Source: Phymatolithon calcareum (taxonomy: Eukaryota > Rhodophyta > Florideophyceae > Hapalidiales). Taken from it: 64,000 nucleotides of DNA. Below, one piece after another: positions 1 through 10,450 of this stretch; the first letter of the stretch is position 1; every line of letters begins with the position of its first letter. The notes beneath the pieces are model-generated. The model saw only the letters and a program-made list of their open reading frames with translations, made no database searches and was not told the origin of the DNA. Where the stretch lies: assembly GCA_977006965.1 (NCBI GenBank), contig OZ345374.1, positions 1,054,001 through 1,118,000 on the forward strand, given 5' to 3'. The translations under genes were made by a program, and so were the position numbers.

Positions 1-1338
1 CTTCTGGACTGCAAAAATACCACATCCGTGGAAAAAATGAATCCCAGTGCCCATTCTATGGTGAAGCGTGTGATATCCATGAGTAATGTATCACCTGGAG
101 TTCCAGTCCCTTGCTTTTGGTAGAAAGAAGCAAAGCATTATTTACATAATGGATGGATGCCATGATCTGCATGGTCTTGCAGGTCGTTTCGTCCCCCTTC
201 CCTTAGAAAAGAGCCGCTCTATGTCGGTATGCAGAATGGTTACTTCGTATTTGGCATCTTCACAGAAGACAGAGAATAGAGGGAAGACTGTCGCTCGTTT
301 GCAGCAGCTGTTTTTGATATTCTCTCCCGCGCGATATCCATTACAAAGCCGGATGGATAGTAATTGTCTGGGCTCACGCACACTTTAAAAGTTTACGTCC
401 ACCAAAAAGGTTCCTTTTGTGGACACGTGCAGGTGCGTTTCGAAGTTTGCAACCCAAGACGCACACCATATGAGATTCAACAGCAATAGGATACATTCAT
501 CTCATCAGCTGCAGACTACCAAGGATATTCGATAAAATGGTCCCATGTGCCCTGAATTCACGGCCGATGTTGTCTGGGCACTTTCGACCTTGTTCTTGAC
601 GATGGCGTAAAGAACGGGGCGTGAGTGGCGAACGACGAGTTGTTTCATGGCCTGTTGTGAGGACGCTCGCTCGCCTGGCAGGCAAGGATATTGCCTTTAC
701 GCTTACGCTGGCGTAAAAGGCAGTCAATGGGAGAGTACATGTGAATTGCATCAGAAAGGCATTAGGTTCATTGTCGAAGAGCGGCAGCTGGAGACTTGCA
801 AGATCTCACTGTACAAGGCTGTACAAGTTGTTTTTAAAATGAGCGTTCACAGAACCGATATCGGCCATCAACTTCGATTTCCTCTTGGACATAAAACTAC
901 TCTAGCGACTTGAACAAAGTGCAATCAGTACTGGACTCTGCTACCGTTCTGTGCAGATATACACACCAGTTAGCTCTAGTGACCCTCGTGTACTACTGCA
1001 TGCTTTGAAAGACCACGGAACGTGCATCTCAAGGGTGTGACCACAAATTGGAATGAGTCGTGTCACATTAATTCGGATTGTTCATCTGGCCGGCCATACT
1101 CTTTCATAAACGGGAGATTGACGAGAGAAGTGAATTTGGGAGACAATTCGAAACTGGACCAAGTAGTCCTCGAGGAATGCGGCAACGCAGGGGATCCTTT
1201 CATCCTATAGCCAAACATAGGGCGGAACAGACAGACATCCACGGTTGAGACAAAAAAGAAAAACGACATATGCACATGTGCAAAGAAATGAAAAACGAAA
1301 CGAAAAAAAATATATATTGTACATCCCCCCCTTCAACC
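1..1338. other. No gene recognised
   Basis: Only short open frames without recognisable motifs occur here. The AT-rich stretch just before the RMI2 stop codon (about 1260-1330) is probably the 3' flank of that minus-strand gene. I see no repeat termini or RNA gene. Confidence 0.5.
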
Positions 1339-1743
1339 TCACTCATTCTGCGATCGCAAATACGCATCAGCAAGCTCGACGTGCCACAACGACTCCGCCA
1401 TGGGTCCACTGTTCGTGAGCACGCGAACAGTAGTGGCGCGCACAGCAGTGACCTCACCACTCGGCGTCCGCAAGCAGTGACCGACGGCCATGGCATAGAC
1501 ACCGGGAGCGAGATCAGCCGCTGCTCCAGGGGCGTCCACGGAAGGAAGTAGCGCGGTGGTGACAATGGCCACGCCAGAACCGTCGTCAAGCAGGATGCGA
1601 CCAGACGCCGAGGACACGACTATTCCCTGCAACCACACCGGGGCCGAGCCCGTGATGTGTGCGAGAGCACGGATGAGCGACTTTCGCGCCGCATGACTTG
1701 TCAATAGCGCTGTGCGCCGCTTCCGCTCCGCGGCGGCTGACAT
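1339..1743 (-). CDS. RMI2: RecQ-mediated genome instability protein 2 (RMI2), OB-fold subunit of the BTR/dissolvasome complex
   Basis: A 134-residue single-exon frame. Known role of the family: RMI2 pairs with RMI1 and stabilises the BLM-TOP3A-RMI complex, which dissolves double Holliday junctions and restrains crossing over in the nucleus. What is seen: a short basic N-terminus, then an OB-fold-like order of motifs matching RMI2, namely APVWLQGIVV (beta 1), an LLDDGSG turn, LAPGVYAMAVGHC (central strand) and the hallmark C-terminal ESLWHVELADAYL, equivalent to the ESLW-E-V-DL ending of animal RMI2. Length matches the family (about 130-150). The ATG at 1743 is used because it gives the full OB fold. 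The neighbouring cycloisomerase gene starts upstream on the same strand and ends 151 bp before this start, a compact head-to-tail arrangement. The alternative would be another small single-stranded-DNA-binding OB protein, but the C-terminal signature favours RMI2. Confidence 0.82.
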   Translation of the reverse strand: MSAAAERKRRTALLTSHAARKSLIRALAHITGSAPVWLQGIVVSSASGRILLDDGSGVAIVTTALLPSVDAPGAAADLAPGVYAMAVGHCLRTPSGEVTAVRATTVRVLTNSGPMAESLWHVELADAYLRSQNE

Positions 1744-1894
1744 CTAGAGGACCACGATGGCCGTGCTGCCTTCAAGAGGCACGATCGTTCGATGGCGGAA
1801 CACCACGCGTTGGAAGCGACGAAGCTATCGATACAGATAAGGTGCGGGCGGAATAATGCGCGTGTTAGCGATCGGTGATGGGGAAGAAATTCAT

Positions 1895-2929
1895 TCACGA
1901 AGCAGAGATCGAGGCCTCTTTGCGTGCTGTACTTACCAGATTGTGGGTGAGCAAATAGAAATCGGCCAATAAATTCTTCCGTGATGTGGACATTTTGCGA
2001 ATCATAGCGTGGTATTTTCGGTTGACGTTCACAGCGGCAACGGTGAATCGGTCGGATAGTCGCTCCATGAAGGACAGAGAACGCTTCTGTCCCTGGTAAA
2101 TGAACGGCACGGGGACAACGTTGCCCTTACCGAGGTTATAAATACTGCCAAGATAAAGTCGCCATAGGTCCAGAAGGAGCGTGACAATGGCGGTAGCAGC
2201 GAGAGCGCTGATAGCGGCGTCGTAGAGCGTAGCCTTTCCGCGGTGACTTGGGCGTTCGTCCAAGGCAAAGAACATAGGGAAGCCGACGACGAAATAGAGC
2301 GCATATACGATAGATCCCACCTTGACAAAGCGGTCCTTGTCCGAGTATGTGTACAGCGGGAAGTGCTGAATAGACACGGCCTCGAAGACAGCGGTGCCGT
2401 ACGCAAGCGCGCAGATGACTGTCCACCAAGCAATAAATGCGACGAGTCGCGGAACAGACATCAGGAGGCGGGAGAGTGCGCGCAAAATGACGTTGACAAA
2501 CGAGAAATAAAAAGTGAAGTAGAAGAATGTGCACAGGAAACACACAATGGGAACATCATTGAAGCGGTGAGCATCGAACAGATAGCGCGCTCCCAGAAGC
2601 TGGTAGAAGTAGTGTGTCCAAAAGTAGTTGCCGTAAAAGGAAAATATCGACAGCCAGACGGTGGCCTTGACCCAGAATCGCTCGTGCACGGGGCGACCGC
2701 GGTCCTCAGCGCAGGGGAACAGCACTGGGATAACGATGCCGGGTGTGCACAGCGCGATGGATATGAAAAGGTAGGTAAATCGGTCGCATTGGTGATGAAT
2801 ACCCGTGCCAAACACGCCGGCCAGGAGAATGAGGAGCGAAAGCGGGGCCCAGGTGAGAGAGAGCTTCTCAAAGTACGCTTTGGATTCGTCCGCCGCGAAG
2901 AATGACCACGATTTCCCTGCAGAAGTCAT
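1895..2929 (-). CDS. CPI1: Cycloeucalenol cycloisomerase (cyclopropyl sterol isomerase)
   Basis: A 344-residue single-exon membrane protein. Known reaction: it opens the 9beta,19-cyclopropane ring of cycloeucalenol to give obtusifoliol in the endoplasmic reticulum, a step needed only where sterols are made through cycloartenol (plants and several algal groups). What is seen: the family block RFWVKATVWLSIFSFYGN followed by YFWTHYFYQLLGARY (about residues 86-118), then NDVPIVCFLCTFFYFTFY, which parallels the plant CPI1 order of WVKANLW, GNYFWTHYF and MNNVP. Several hydrophobic segments are evident, at about residues 30-50, 55-72, 90-110, 128-155, 160-185, 208-225 and 235-260. The C-terminus is hydrophilic and basic. 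The ATG at 2929 leaves a short soluble N-terminus before the first membrane segment. The gene is divergent from INCENP across a 1.57-kb spacer. It is the best single clue that the host uses the cycloartenol route. Confidence 0.88.
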   Translation of the reverse strand: MTSAGKSWSFFAADESKAYFEKLSLTWAPLSLLILLAGVFGTGIHHQCDRFTYLFISIALCTPGIVIPVLFPCAEDRGRPVHERFWVKATVWLSIFSFYGNYFWTHYFYQLLGARYLFDAHRFNDVPIVCFLCTFFYFTFYFSFVNVILRALSRLLMSVPRLVAFIAWWTVICALAYGTAVFEAVSIQHFPLYTYSDKDRFVKVGSIVYALYFVVGFPMFFALDERPSHRGKATLYDAAISALAATAIVTLLLDLWRLYLGSIYNLGKGNVVPVPFIYQGQKRSLSFMERLSDRFTVAAVNVNRKYHAMIRKMSTSRKNLLADFYLLTHNLVSTARKEASISAS

Positions 2930-3647
2930 CTTGAGGTTCGGGGCCGCAAAAAGGTCATGCGGGGATGGGTGAATGCTTGGAGCTGGAATCAGCAGGCAAG
3001 GGTCGCGCTCTTGAAGTGTGGCTCACGTGCAATTGCATCTGAGATGTGTCGGCGGGATTGCACAGCATCGATGGCTTTTTGTTGAATTTCGGAAAATTTT
3101 TGCTCCTTGCGGATGTGCGGTATCTAATTTAGTGCTCACTTTTCATACTTTTCTGGTGTGGAACGCCACGGTGTCACCGAATATGAGAACTGTAACACGA
3201 CCACAAGATTATGCATCTTCGGAACGAACAAAAACGATACTGTACTGTACATCAATTCCTAACTTTGGCAATTGATGCTTAAAAGGTGAGGTTACAGTAT
3301 TCCCCGGCATTGTGAAGTGCCGTGATTCTTTTCTTCGACTGACTACCTGTTTAGAAGAGTGTTGAGATAGTATCATAATCCAGTACTGCGCTGCAGTCGT
3401 CCCCAGTCGAAATGACGTTCGAGTACAGAGATGAAATTTCAGATTGCTCTGCCAAGAATGGAATGGAGCTGACTACAGTACGGCGCATGGGAAAACTAAT
3501 TTTTTCGTGCTCAGCAAATTGCGGATGTCGGGTCACTGCCAGTGTCGCAGCAAGTGTAAAATTTCCCAGCTGAACAACCGGGCGAACAAATACTGTAATA
3601 TTCGCAGATCAGATGGATTGCATCGAAACTGGAGTGAAACACTGACT

Positions 3648-3687
<40 letters not shown>

Positions 3688-4497
3688 CCTATTTCCTCCA
3701 TTCATACAGCACTGTACTGTACATGAAGCTCAGGCGTGCACCACAGCTCAGTTGTGATGTGAGCTTGTTCCAGTTCCACAACATTTTGTACTGTACTGCA
3801 TACGGTATTCCTCCTCGCCTTGCACTGCGAAGATACCCCGACTAGAAGGCAGTGGAATTTCTCAATTCGCAGGTGCGGAAGAACTCCTTGCTTATCAATT
3901 CCAGCGCTAAGGGTGCAAATTACGTAGCACGGAAATAAGGAAAGAAAGAAATCGGAAAGCAATGGCAGATGCGATGGATGATGCATTTCATGATTTCGCC
4001 CTGTTTAGAAAATGGAAATTTGCCAGGTCTGCTCTTCGCGGATCCAGACATGCTGTAGAGGTGCCACAAGAGAACATATGATATGATACATGTCTGTATG
4101 AGCGTTTTTTTTCCAAAGCTATACTGTATCATACTGTAGCTTTTGAAGTTACATCCGGGGGTGAAGCAATTCGTTTCGGAAAAAGTATGACACATCATTC
4201 AAAATTTTGAAATTGGTAGCAATCTGACGGCTGCCACATTTCTCAAAACATCCATCCTGGACTGTTGTCTCTTACGTTGCTCCAGAAAGCCGTTCGAATG
4301 TCCAACCTGTACGGAATATCTATCTGGCCCCTCCCGAGGCGCAAATAGAGACCACTGATGAAGTAACTAAGCAGGGGAATGCTACCTGCATGCACCGTCG
4401 TGCGTTGCAACATCCAAAAACTCTACGTCCGCCGAATCGCTTCCGTCCTCAACACGCACGCACTCGCGCGGCACGCAGACCGACTTGAGCCGAAAAC
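2930..4497. promoter_or_regulatory. Divergent intergenic spacer between the cycloisomerase and INCENP genes
   Basis: This 1.57-kb region separates two genes transcribed away from each other, so it should hold both promoters. I see no convincing coding frame. It contains a 41-bp tetranucleotide run at 3648-3688 and repeated copies of an ACTGTAC word (near 3239-3249, 3714-3722 and 3788-3797). No clear TATA box could be assigned to either gene. Confidence 0.5.
3648..3688. repeat. (CAGG)n microsatellite, about 10 units
   Basis: An uninterrupted run of the tetranucleotide CAGG/GGCA, about 41 bp, in the divergent spacer. It is likely to vary in length between individuals. Confidence 0.95.
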
Positions 4498-7400
4498 ATG
4501 ACGCAAACCGTGCAACCCACATTTGTTGATCAGCAAAAGGAAATCTTTGCCAATCTCGTCGAACAAGCCCTACCTGAAGTGCTCACGTCAGTCCCTGACA
4601 TCTTCAAGTCCACAGACCACCTTGACATTGTTCTGGAGAACATCAAGGCCTTTACTGAACCCAAAGATGTCGACCTCATTCTCACAAAAATCGGCACATT
4701 TGTCAACCCTGCTTTCGTCCTCCCCGCCATTGGCTCCAATGTCCCCGCCGCATCGTCCGTCACACGCACACCCGCCGCTGCCGTCGGCAAGAAGACCAAG
4801 ACCAAGAAGAAGAAGAAGAAGAAGCGCGGCGCGAAAAAGGCGGACGACTCTACGCTTGCCGAGGATCCTGCTTGCGATCAAGAAAATCTCGAACTGGTCG
4901 AAAGAGCTGCCAGGCCCAGAAGGGGCAACGCTGCTCCAAATGCTACCGCACAATCTGTTATCTACGTTCCCGATCAACAACCGATTGATGAAGAAGAGAA
5001 TCTCGTCGTCGAGTCTGCAAAAACCGGTCGCCCCCGGAGGAGGGCCGCCGCCGCTATGAAACCACCCAGGCTTGCCGCTGTAACGAAACCGATGAAGACG
5101 ACGTCTACTCGATCGACCAGGCAAACTCGAGCAACGCGTGCCAGGAAAACCACCTCGCCATTATCTCCGTCCACTCATAAATCGACAGGGAAAACCCCTT
5201 CAAGAGCTTCTTTCAAGCGAAAAGTCCTACAGGAACTTGTCAGCAACACCAGTCATCCGAATACTCCGAAATCTCCTGGAGAAGAACTTCGTCCCAAGCT
5301 TGACCACGTTTTGCCGCCTGAGCGGGGAGGCGACTTGCCATATTTCGGTGAGGCTACGCTTGCTGCGGATTCTTTGTCATCATCACAATCTGGTACACTG
5401 CGCACAAAAGTGTTGACGGAAGACATTCAGCTATCAACGGAGGTTGAGAAAAGGCAAACCCGTGTTCGCAAAGCTCACCCACTGGCTACGGCGGCTGTGG
5501 ACGAAATCGATGACGGCGCGCTTCCAAGTATGTCTCTCATGTCATCCGAAAAGCAGCAAAATCCTGCTTTTTCCTTTGCTCCAAATGTTTTTTGTGATTC
5601 TGCGGATGAAGAGACTTCGGTAACCAGGAAAACGCGGTCAAAGACTGCAGCGAACAAAGCAGCCGCGAACGATGAAGCCTCGTCACGAATTGTGGAAGAG
5701 AAATCTATTCAACTTTCTGCTTCTGAACGACAACGTGTGCGTCTTTCAGGAAATGATGATGAAATAATCACAATCTCCTGTTCTGAATCGGAGGAATCCG
5801 AAAAGGACGTCGACAAGGATGACGATTTGGAGACAGACGACTCTATGGTTGTCGACCTCACTGGTGAGGATGCTTCCGCCGCCATCATTGAACGCTCAGC
5901 CTCGTCGAAACGTCGCGTATCTTTCGCAGAGGACAAGAATGGAAGGAAAACTCTCGCTCCCGAAGCAGATAATGCTGAGGATGGAAATCCAAACGAGGAG
6001 GCAAATTCAAAATCTCCAGCCGGTCGTTTTAGAGTTGATGAAAGCGGCAATGTCACTGACACTGCGCTACTGGATTTAATGAAAATTGTGGAACCTGGCA
6101 CGTCTTCCAAGCCCGACGAGAAAGAGCCCTCCTCAATGACTTCTGTTGCATTGAAAAAGAAGAACCTTCTCGCTCAATCAAGTAAGAGACCTCCTATCAT
6201 TTCTGCATCTCGACGAACAGTTTCGAAAACCCCCGGAGTCAAAATGCCGTTGGACATGTCAAAACAAGATAATGGCGCAAACAAGCAAATGTACGACGAA
6301 ATCGCAAACAGTCTTTTTCCGAAATCAATCTTCAGTGCGAAAGTCCCGTCACAACAATTCGACGACGGTCAGGACCTCTTCAAGAAATCAATCTTCAGTG
6401 CACCAGTGCAGGCAGAATCCAAGAAGAAGATCAGCTTTGCATCCCAACACGACGACAAGCAATTGTCTGAAGCTGATACCACGAAGAAACGAGGTGCTCA
6501 ATCAATGGATCTTTCGATGTCTTCTCCGGTCATTGTGAAAAAACCGCGATCCGTCCTCTCTAGTACCTTGCAAGGGAAGAGTGCCCTCCGTGAGCGTATT
6601 GAAAGCGTCAGAAACCGCATGAGCAACAAGTCAGCTGTTGATGCTCCCCAAACACCTCTTGCGCAAACACAATCCGCCCTCGCCGTCAATACCGTACAAA
6701 TGCATGTGCACCCTGTGAAGTCCTTAGACAGTCAGGCGCATGCGTCGAGCGCTGTACAGTTTTCAAAATTGAAGGCCGAACCCGAGCTCATTCGTATCGG
6801 CGACGATGTTGCTGGCCACCGGGAGACGCGAATGTCTCTTGAACACGAAAATCCTTCCTCGTCCAAAGCGCATAAGCCGTCCAGAAGCATTGGCGCAGCT
6901 CCGCACTACGCGAACTCCACAAATAGTTCGTTGGCGTCCGAAAGGAAAAGTCCTTGGGGCTCAGGCACGGATGCGCAGCATCTGGCAAATACACGTGAGA
7001 TCCCGGTTTCGTCCGCAGATACCCGAACTGACGAGCGTCGATCGCAAGCATCCCATTCTCGCCGGGACACTTTGGAGTTGTCCGAGAAATCGAGAGACGA
7101 CCCAGCTGAGGCCAGTCTCCCTCGTCCTCCTTCGATGGGAAAGGTGCTCTCAACGGGAAAAGGGCAAGTTGAGAACACTAAACCAGACGATGAGCGTGTT
7201 TTGGATGGACCAGCTGATGTGCCGAATAGTCAGGCCTGCGCACCGACGACATTAAGCAACCTGATGACTTCCGTGAAGTCGTTCCTTCCGACAACTGCCT
7301 CTTTGTTCGGGTACACCGTGGATGAAGAAGAGGACAAAGAGACCGAGCAGGAGCGGGCCGAGCGCATCGCGGAAGAGAGCCGCCGTGACGCAGAACGTCG

Positions 7401-8175
7401 TGAAGCCGAAATCATTGCGAGGCGTGAAGCTTTTCGACTGGCGAAACAGGCGGAAGCCGAGGAAAAGCGAAAGCGAGCTGAGGCGAAGAGAAAGGCCTTA
7501 GCACTTGCGGAGCTGAAGCGTGAGGAGGAGCGCCAGCGCAAGGAGGTGGAACGAATGCGGAAATTGCGCGAGGACATTGATGCCCGTAAGGCAAAGAAAG
7601 CGGAAGAGGAGAGAAAGCGCGATCTTCGCCGCCAGCGTGTTCTTGAACATAAGCGGAAAGTGCAGGCGGCGGAAGAGGCTCGTCGAGCAGAACTTGCGGC
7701 CAAGGAAGCACAGGAACGCCGACGAATGCAACAGTCAAACGCTATTCGTAAGGGTGGCGCTGGGCCCAGTAGTGCGGCGAACATGCCTCCACCGCCGCCG
7801 AAGACGCCAGGGGCGCAACGCGCTCTGTTTGGATTGAAGAAAAAGCATTCCGAAGAATTCACGAGCTACGAAATGAGCGTTGAGAAACCAAACGTGGAAG
7901 AAAGCTCAGATGAGGAAGAGGGTAGTCATCACGGTAAGAAGAGAATTCCCGACTGGGCTAAACAGAGTAATGTGCTCAAGGCTCTTGGAACGCAGACGGA
8001 AGATCCGGACAGGCTTTTCGAACGAGTTCACTCAGTGAATCTTGAGGAAGTGTTTGCAAGCACGCACACCATGAAGAAGCGATATCGCACGCGTCATAGC
8101 TCTGGTCAATGGACGAAGGATAGGCTCACTGCAGCTGAGGAAATGGAATACAAGAAGAAAGCTGGGTATATTTAA
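4498..8175 (+). CDS. INCENP: Inner centromere protein (INCENP), chromosomal passenger complex scaffold
   Basis: A 1225-residue intron-free frame. Known role: INCENP anchors the chromosomal passenger complex and activates Aurora B kinase through its C-terminal IN-box. What is seen: a helical N-terminus (about 1-70) where the survivin/borealin-binding part would lie; a polylysine run at about 99-114; a long low-complexity Ser/Lys/Glu-rich middle; a charged E/R/K helix at about 942-1080, typical of the INCENP single alpha-helix/coiled coil; a PPPPP linker; and a C-terminal IN-box starting near 1149 with RIPDWAK, VNLEEVF and an RHSSGQW motif near 1199. That last motif corresponds to the TSS segment phosphorylated by Aurora B. 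The middle region also has repeated KSIFSA peptides (about 606 and 628). Length is at the upper end for the family. The ATG follows a pyrimidine-rich flank. The IN-box makes the call; an unrelated coiled-coil protein would not carry it. Confidence 0.87.
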   Translation: MTQTVQPTFVDQQKEIFANLVEQALPEVLTSVPDIFKSTDHLDIVLENIKAFTEPKDVDLILTKIGTFVNPAFVLPAIGSNVPAASSVTRTPAAAVGKKTKTKKKKKKKRGAKKADDSTLAEDPACDQENLELVERAARPRRGNAAPNATAQSVIYVPDQQPIDEEENLVVESAKTGRPRRRAAAAMKPPRLAAVTKPMKTTSTRSTRQTRATRARKTTSPLSPSTHKSTGKTPSRASFKRKVLQELVSNTSHPNTPKSPGEELRPKLDHVLPPERGGDLPYFGEATLAADSLSSSQSGTLRTKVLTEDIQLSTEVEKRQTRVRKAHPLATAAVDEIDDGALPSMSLMSSEKQQNPAFSFAPNVFCDSADEETSVTRKTRSKTAANKAAANDEASSRIVEEKSIQLSASERQRVRLSGNDDEIITISCSESEESEKDVDKDDDLETDDSMVVDLTGEDASAAIIERSASSKRRVSFAEDKNGRKTLAPEADNAEDGNPNEEANSKSPAGRFRVDESGNVTDTALLDLMKIVEPGTSSKPDEKEPSSMTSVALKKKNLLAQSSKRPPIISASRRTVSKTPGVKMPLDMSKQDNGANKQMYDEIANSLFPKSIFSAKVPSQQFDDGQDLFKKSIFSAPVQAESKKKISFASQHDDKQLSEADTTKKRGAQSMDLSMSSPVIVKKPRSVLSSTLQGKSALRERIESVRNRMSNKSAVDAPQTPLAQTQSALAVNTVQMHVHPVKSLDSQAHASSAVQFSKLKAEPELIRIGDDVAGHRETRMSLEHENPSSSKAHKPSRSIGAAPHYANSTNSSLASERKSPWGSGTDAQHLANTREIPVSSADTRTDERRSQASHSRRDTLELSEKSRDDPAEASLPRPPSMGKVLSTGKGQVENTKPDDERVLDGPADVPNSQACAPTTLSNLMTSVKSFLPTTASLFGYTVDEEEDKETEQERAERIAEESRRDAERREAEIIARREAFRLAKQAEAEEKRKRAEAKRKALALAELKREEERQRKEVERMRKLREDIDARKAKKAEEERKRDLRRQRVLEHKRKVQAAEEARRAELAAKEAQERRRMQQSNAIRKGGAGPSSAANMPPPPPKTPGAQRALFGLKKKHSEEFTSYEMSVEKPNVEESSDEEEGSHHGKKRIPDWAKQSNVLKALGTQTEDPDRLFERVHSVNLEEVFASTHTMKKRYRTRHSSGQWTKDRLTAAEEMEYKKKAGYI

Positions 8176-9554
8176 TAGTGTATTTTTTCTCGGCTCTGGG
8201 CGAGTTGCCTTGTTTTGTAAGACTGAAAATTTGATGTGTTCTTGTAGTGACTTGAAATTGTTGCACACATTAACCACTTCCTTCATCTGCCTGCACGAAG
8301 GTCTGTGTTAATGACCTCGTTGACTAATAGGAGTTGAGGAAGTTGAGTTTTTCTTCATCCTGCCCCTTTGAACTCATTTGTCAAGTCGTAACTCCAGTTA
8401 CGAAGCGCGGAGAATAAATCTGATTTTACAGCGCAAAAGTGTCCAGTACAGCTCTTTCAGATCTTCTCCCTAACTTACGGTTGTGTTCACGAAGAAGGTT
8501 CATTATTGTTGGCGTTGAGTATGGCTTTTGCTGTCAAGACGTCTTTTTCGCTATGCAAGACCTTTTCGATGATGTTGTTCACTGACTGTTGCACTCATGT
8601 CATTGGTATTCAAGCTTGAACATGGAGAATCACTTCGCTTCACACTTGCCACACATAAATGCATTTCTTTTCTAAGTACACTAGAGGTCGTTTGACCTTG
8701 GCGCTACAAATGTCATGATATTGTAGTTCGAACGTCAGTGCCACGACCTCTTGTCGAATGGAATGTTCGTGCCATGGCATCAGCTCAGGGCACACGCCGT
8801 CTCGCTTCTTAGAGGAGCAGCTACCGATTTAACTCTCCGCAAAATAAACGCCCTCACCATCTTCACAAATGCGTGGATCATCTGCATTTCTGCTGGATAC
8901 CTTCTTAACATTCTGCTGAGGATTTCGCTGCTCAGCTTCTCCACACTAGCCCGCCCCTTTTTGCGTTTGACGTGAATAACGTATGTCGTGTCACACTACT
9001 GCGCCAAGCTGCGACCACAAAGGAGCGTACTCTTTCCGGTTTTTATCGGCAACTCTCTGTCGATTCGGTTCCTGCTAGTCTGGAACGATTTCCCGAGATA
9101 TCAACTCAGAGATTTGATCGGCAGTATTCTTGCAGGCGTACGATTGACATTCGATCAACTCTATGTCTTGCTTGCTGATGTTCATATACTTTTCCAATGC
9201 ACTTACGTCTGGGAGGACTCCTGGATGACCAACTCTCATTCCTTCCTATGAGATACTCATAGTCTTTCCAAGGCTCTCCCAGCGATTGCAAAAACCGGCT
9301 GGATACTTCAGCCAAGATTCTAGAATTAATCGTCAATTGCGTCATTTGCTCGTACTTGCAGCATTCGCGCGACTCACTCGGATTCGTTGATGCAATTGAA
9401 CAGACCTGCCAAAGCTCCAGTTTCGGGGCCTGTTTCAATACGTTCTCAATATATTGCCCGTGATTTTGCAGTTACTTTTTAAGCTTGCAATTCTTATTGC
9501 GGGTACATCTTGGTCTTACGCGGGGAAGAAACACTGTCGGAACTTGCCACGAGC
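8176..9554. other. Intergenic region, no gene recognised
   Basis: AT-richer DNA downstream of INCENP. Only short open frames without motif or sequence logic occur. The INCENP 3' untranslated region presumably occupies the first few hundred bases; an AATAAA hexamer lies at about 8412-8417. Confidence 0.5.
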
Positions 9555-9960
9555 ACAGGAGCGGTGGGTTCATCATTCGACGCCAAAATATCGCTGCGGT
9601 CCGAGCTTTTGAGGCGATAGAACAACTGCAAATCTCAAGTGGACAACATGTTCTCTAGTTTACCGACAGTAAGAGCTCCCTGGACGCGCTGGCCGGACAA
9701 ACACGGATGTACCGAGAGATGACAAGAAAGATGTGGGATGCAATGGGAAAGCTCATGGATGACATGATCATCATAGAAGCAATTTGGATCCCAAGCCACT
9801 GTGGTCTCGCTGGGACCGAAAAAGCAGACGAGCTTGCTTGACGAGGCATTACGGAGTCAAGTCTGCTGGCACATCAAAGTATACCCTTAACCCCTGTGCC
9901 GTGCCCGCTGTTATGTTACTATCCCAAGGCGGTCGCTTATTCGTCTCGCGACTGTACGCC
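9555..9960 (+). pseudogene. RNase H remnant of a non-LTR retrotransposon (copy 1)
   Basis: Read on the plus strand, the stretch encodes a degenerate RNase H end: FTDSKSSLDAL near 9658, then WIPSHCGLAGTEKADELA ending near 9840 and followed by a stop. These match the TDS-x-S-L-A and W-P-x-H-x-G-x-x-G-N/T-E-x-A-D-x-x-A motifs of LINE/I-type RNase H domains. An in-frame TAG precedes the first motif. The downstream frame continues without further recognisable domain. A second, similar copy lies at 14190-14440. Confidence 0.72.
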
Positions 9961-10442
9961 GCACAACTTGAATCGCGTTAGTCATGCTGCTCGTAGTAGG
10001 CGATCTGATGGGCCATACGGGCTCGTGTCTCTCGTCTGTCTATGCGCTGCATCGCTGTCTTTCGCGTAGGTTGTAGTATATTAGGTAGTTAGTTCCTTCC
10101 TCTGAGTAAAGGAAGGTGGGTAGTTCTTTGGATTTCGGCTCGAACGCTCGGATCGTAGCACGCTCAATCCCGCCTGCACGTCCCTTCGACCACACAGAGT
10201 CGAAGTTTTTCCCAACTTTCTTGCTCGCAACCTTCGCTGTGCAAGCCAGCACGGAGACAACCGCGCTCAAGTTTCTCTTTTCCATTTTCGTGGATCTGTT
10301 CCAAGGTCGACGGCCCAGCCAAGGTCGCCGTATCAAGGACGACGCCGCCGTCCGTCCGCATCAAGATGACTTCAACATCGGCGATATTATCGCCGAACTT
10401 ATCCATCCTCACCAAGGCGAAGGCTCGCGCTCGTGTCTGACC
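9961..10442. other. Unassigned spacer between LINE remnant and hAT-type element
   Basis: Overlapping open frames occur on both strands, but none shows a recognisable motif. I could not decide whether it is host sequence or LINE debris. Confidence 0.3.
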
Positions 10443-10450
10443 TGCGCAAC
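10443..10450. repeat. Left 8-bp target site duplication (TGCGCAAC)
   Basis: Perfect direct repeat with 10876-10883, flanking the inverted repeats of the element between them. Confidence 0.88.

Noticed and set aside
1200-1589. Minus-strand open frames overlapping RMI2 and others within INCENP and gag-pol genes
   Set aside because: They are antisense or shifted shadows of better-supported genes and carry no motif.
2243-2905. 220-codon plus-strand frame over the cycloisomerase gene
   Set aside because: Antisense to a well-supported membrane protein; charged random-looking composition.
7230-7862. 210-codon minus-strand frame inside INCENP
   Set aside because: Its Arg/Ser-rich composition is the complement of the Glu/Arg-rich coiled coil; no independent support.
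8751-9251. Three overlapping plus-strand frames of 68-87 codons
   Set aside because: No motif, no frame continuity and no supporting context.
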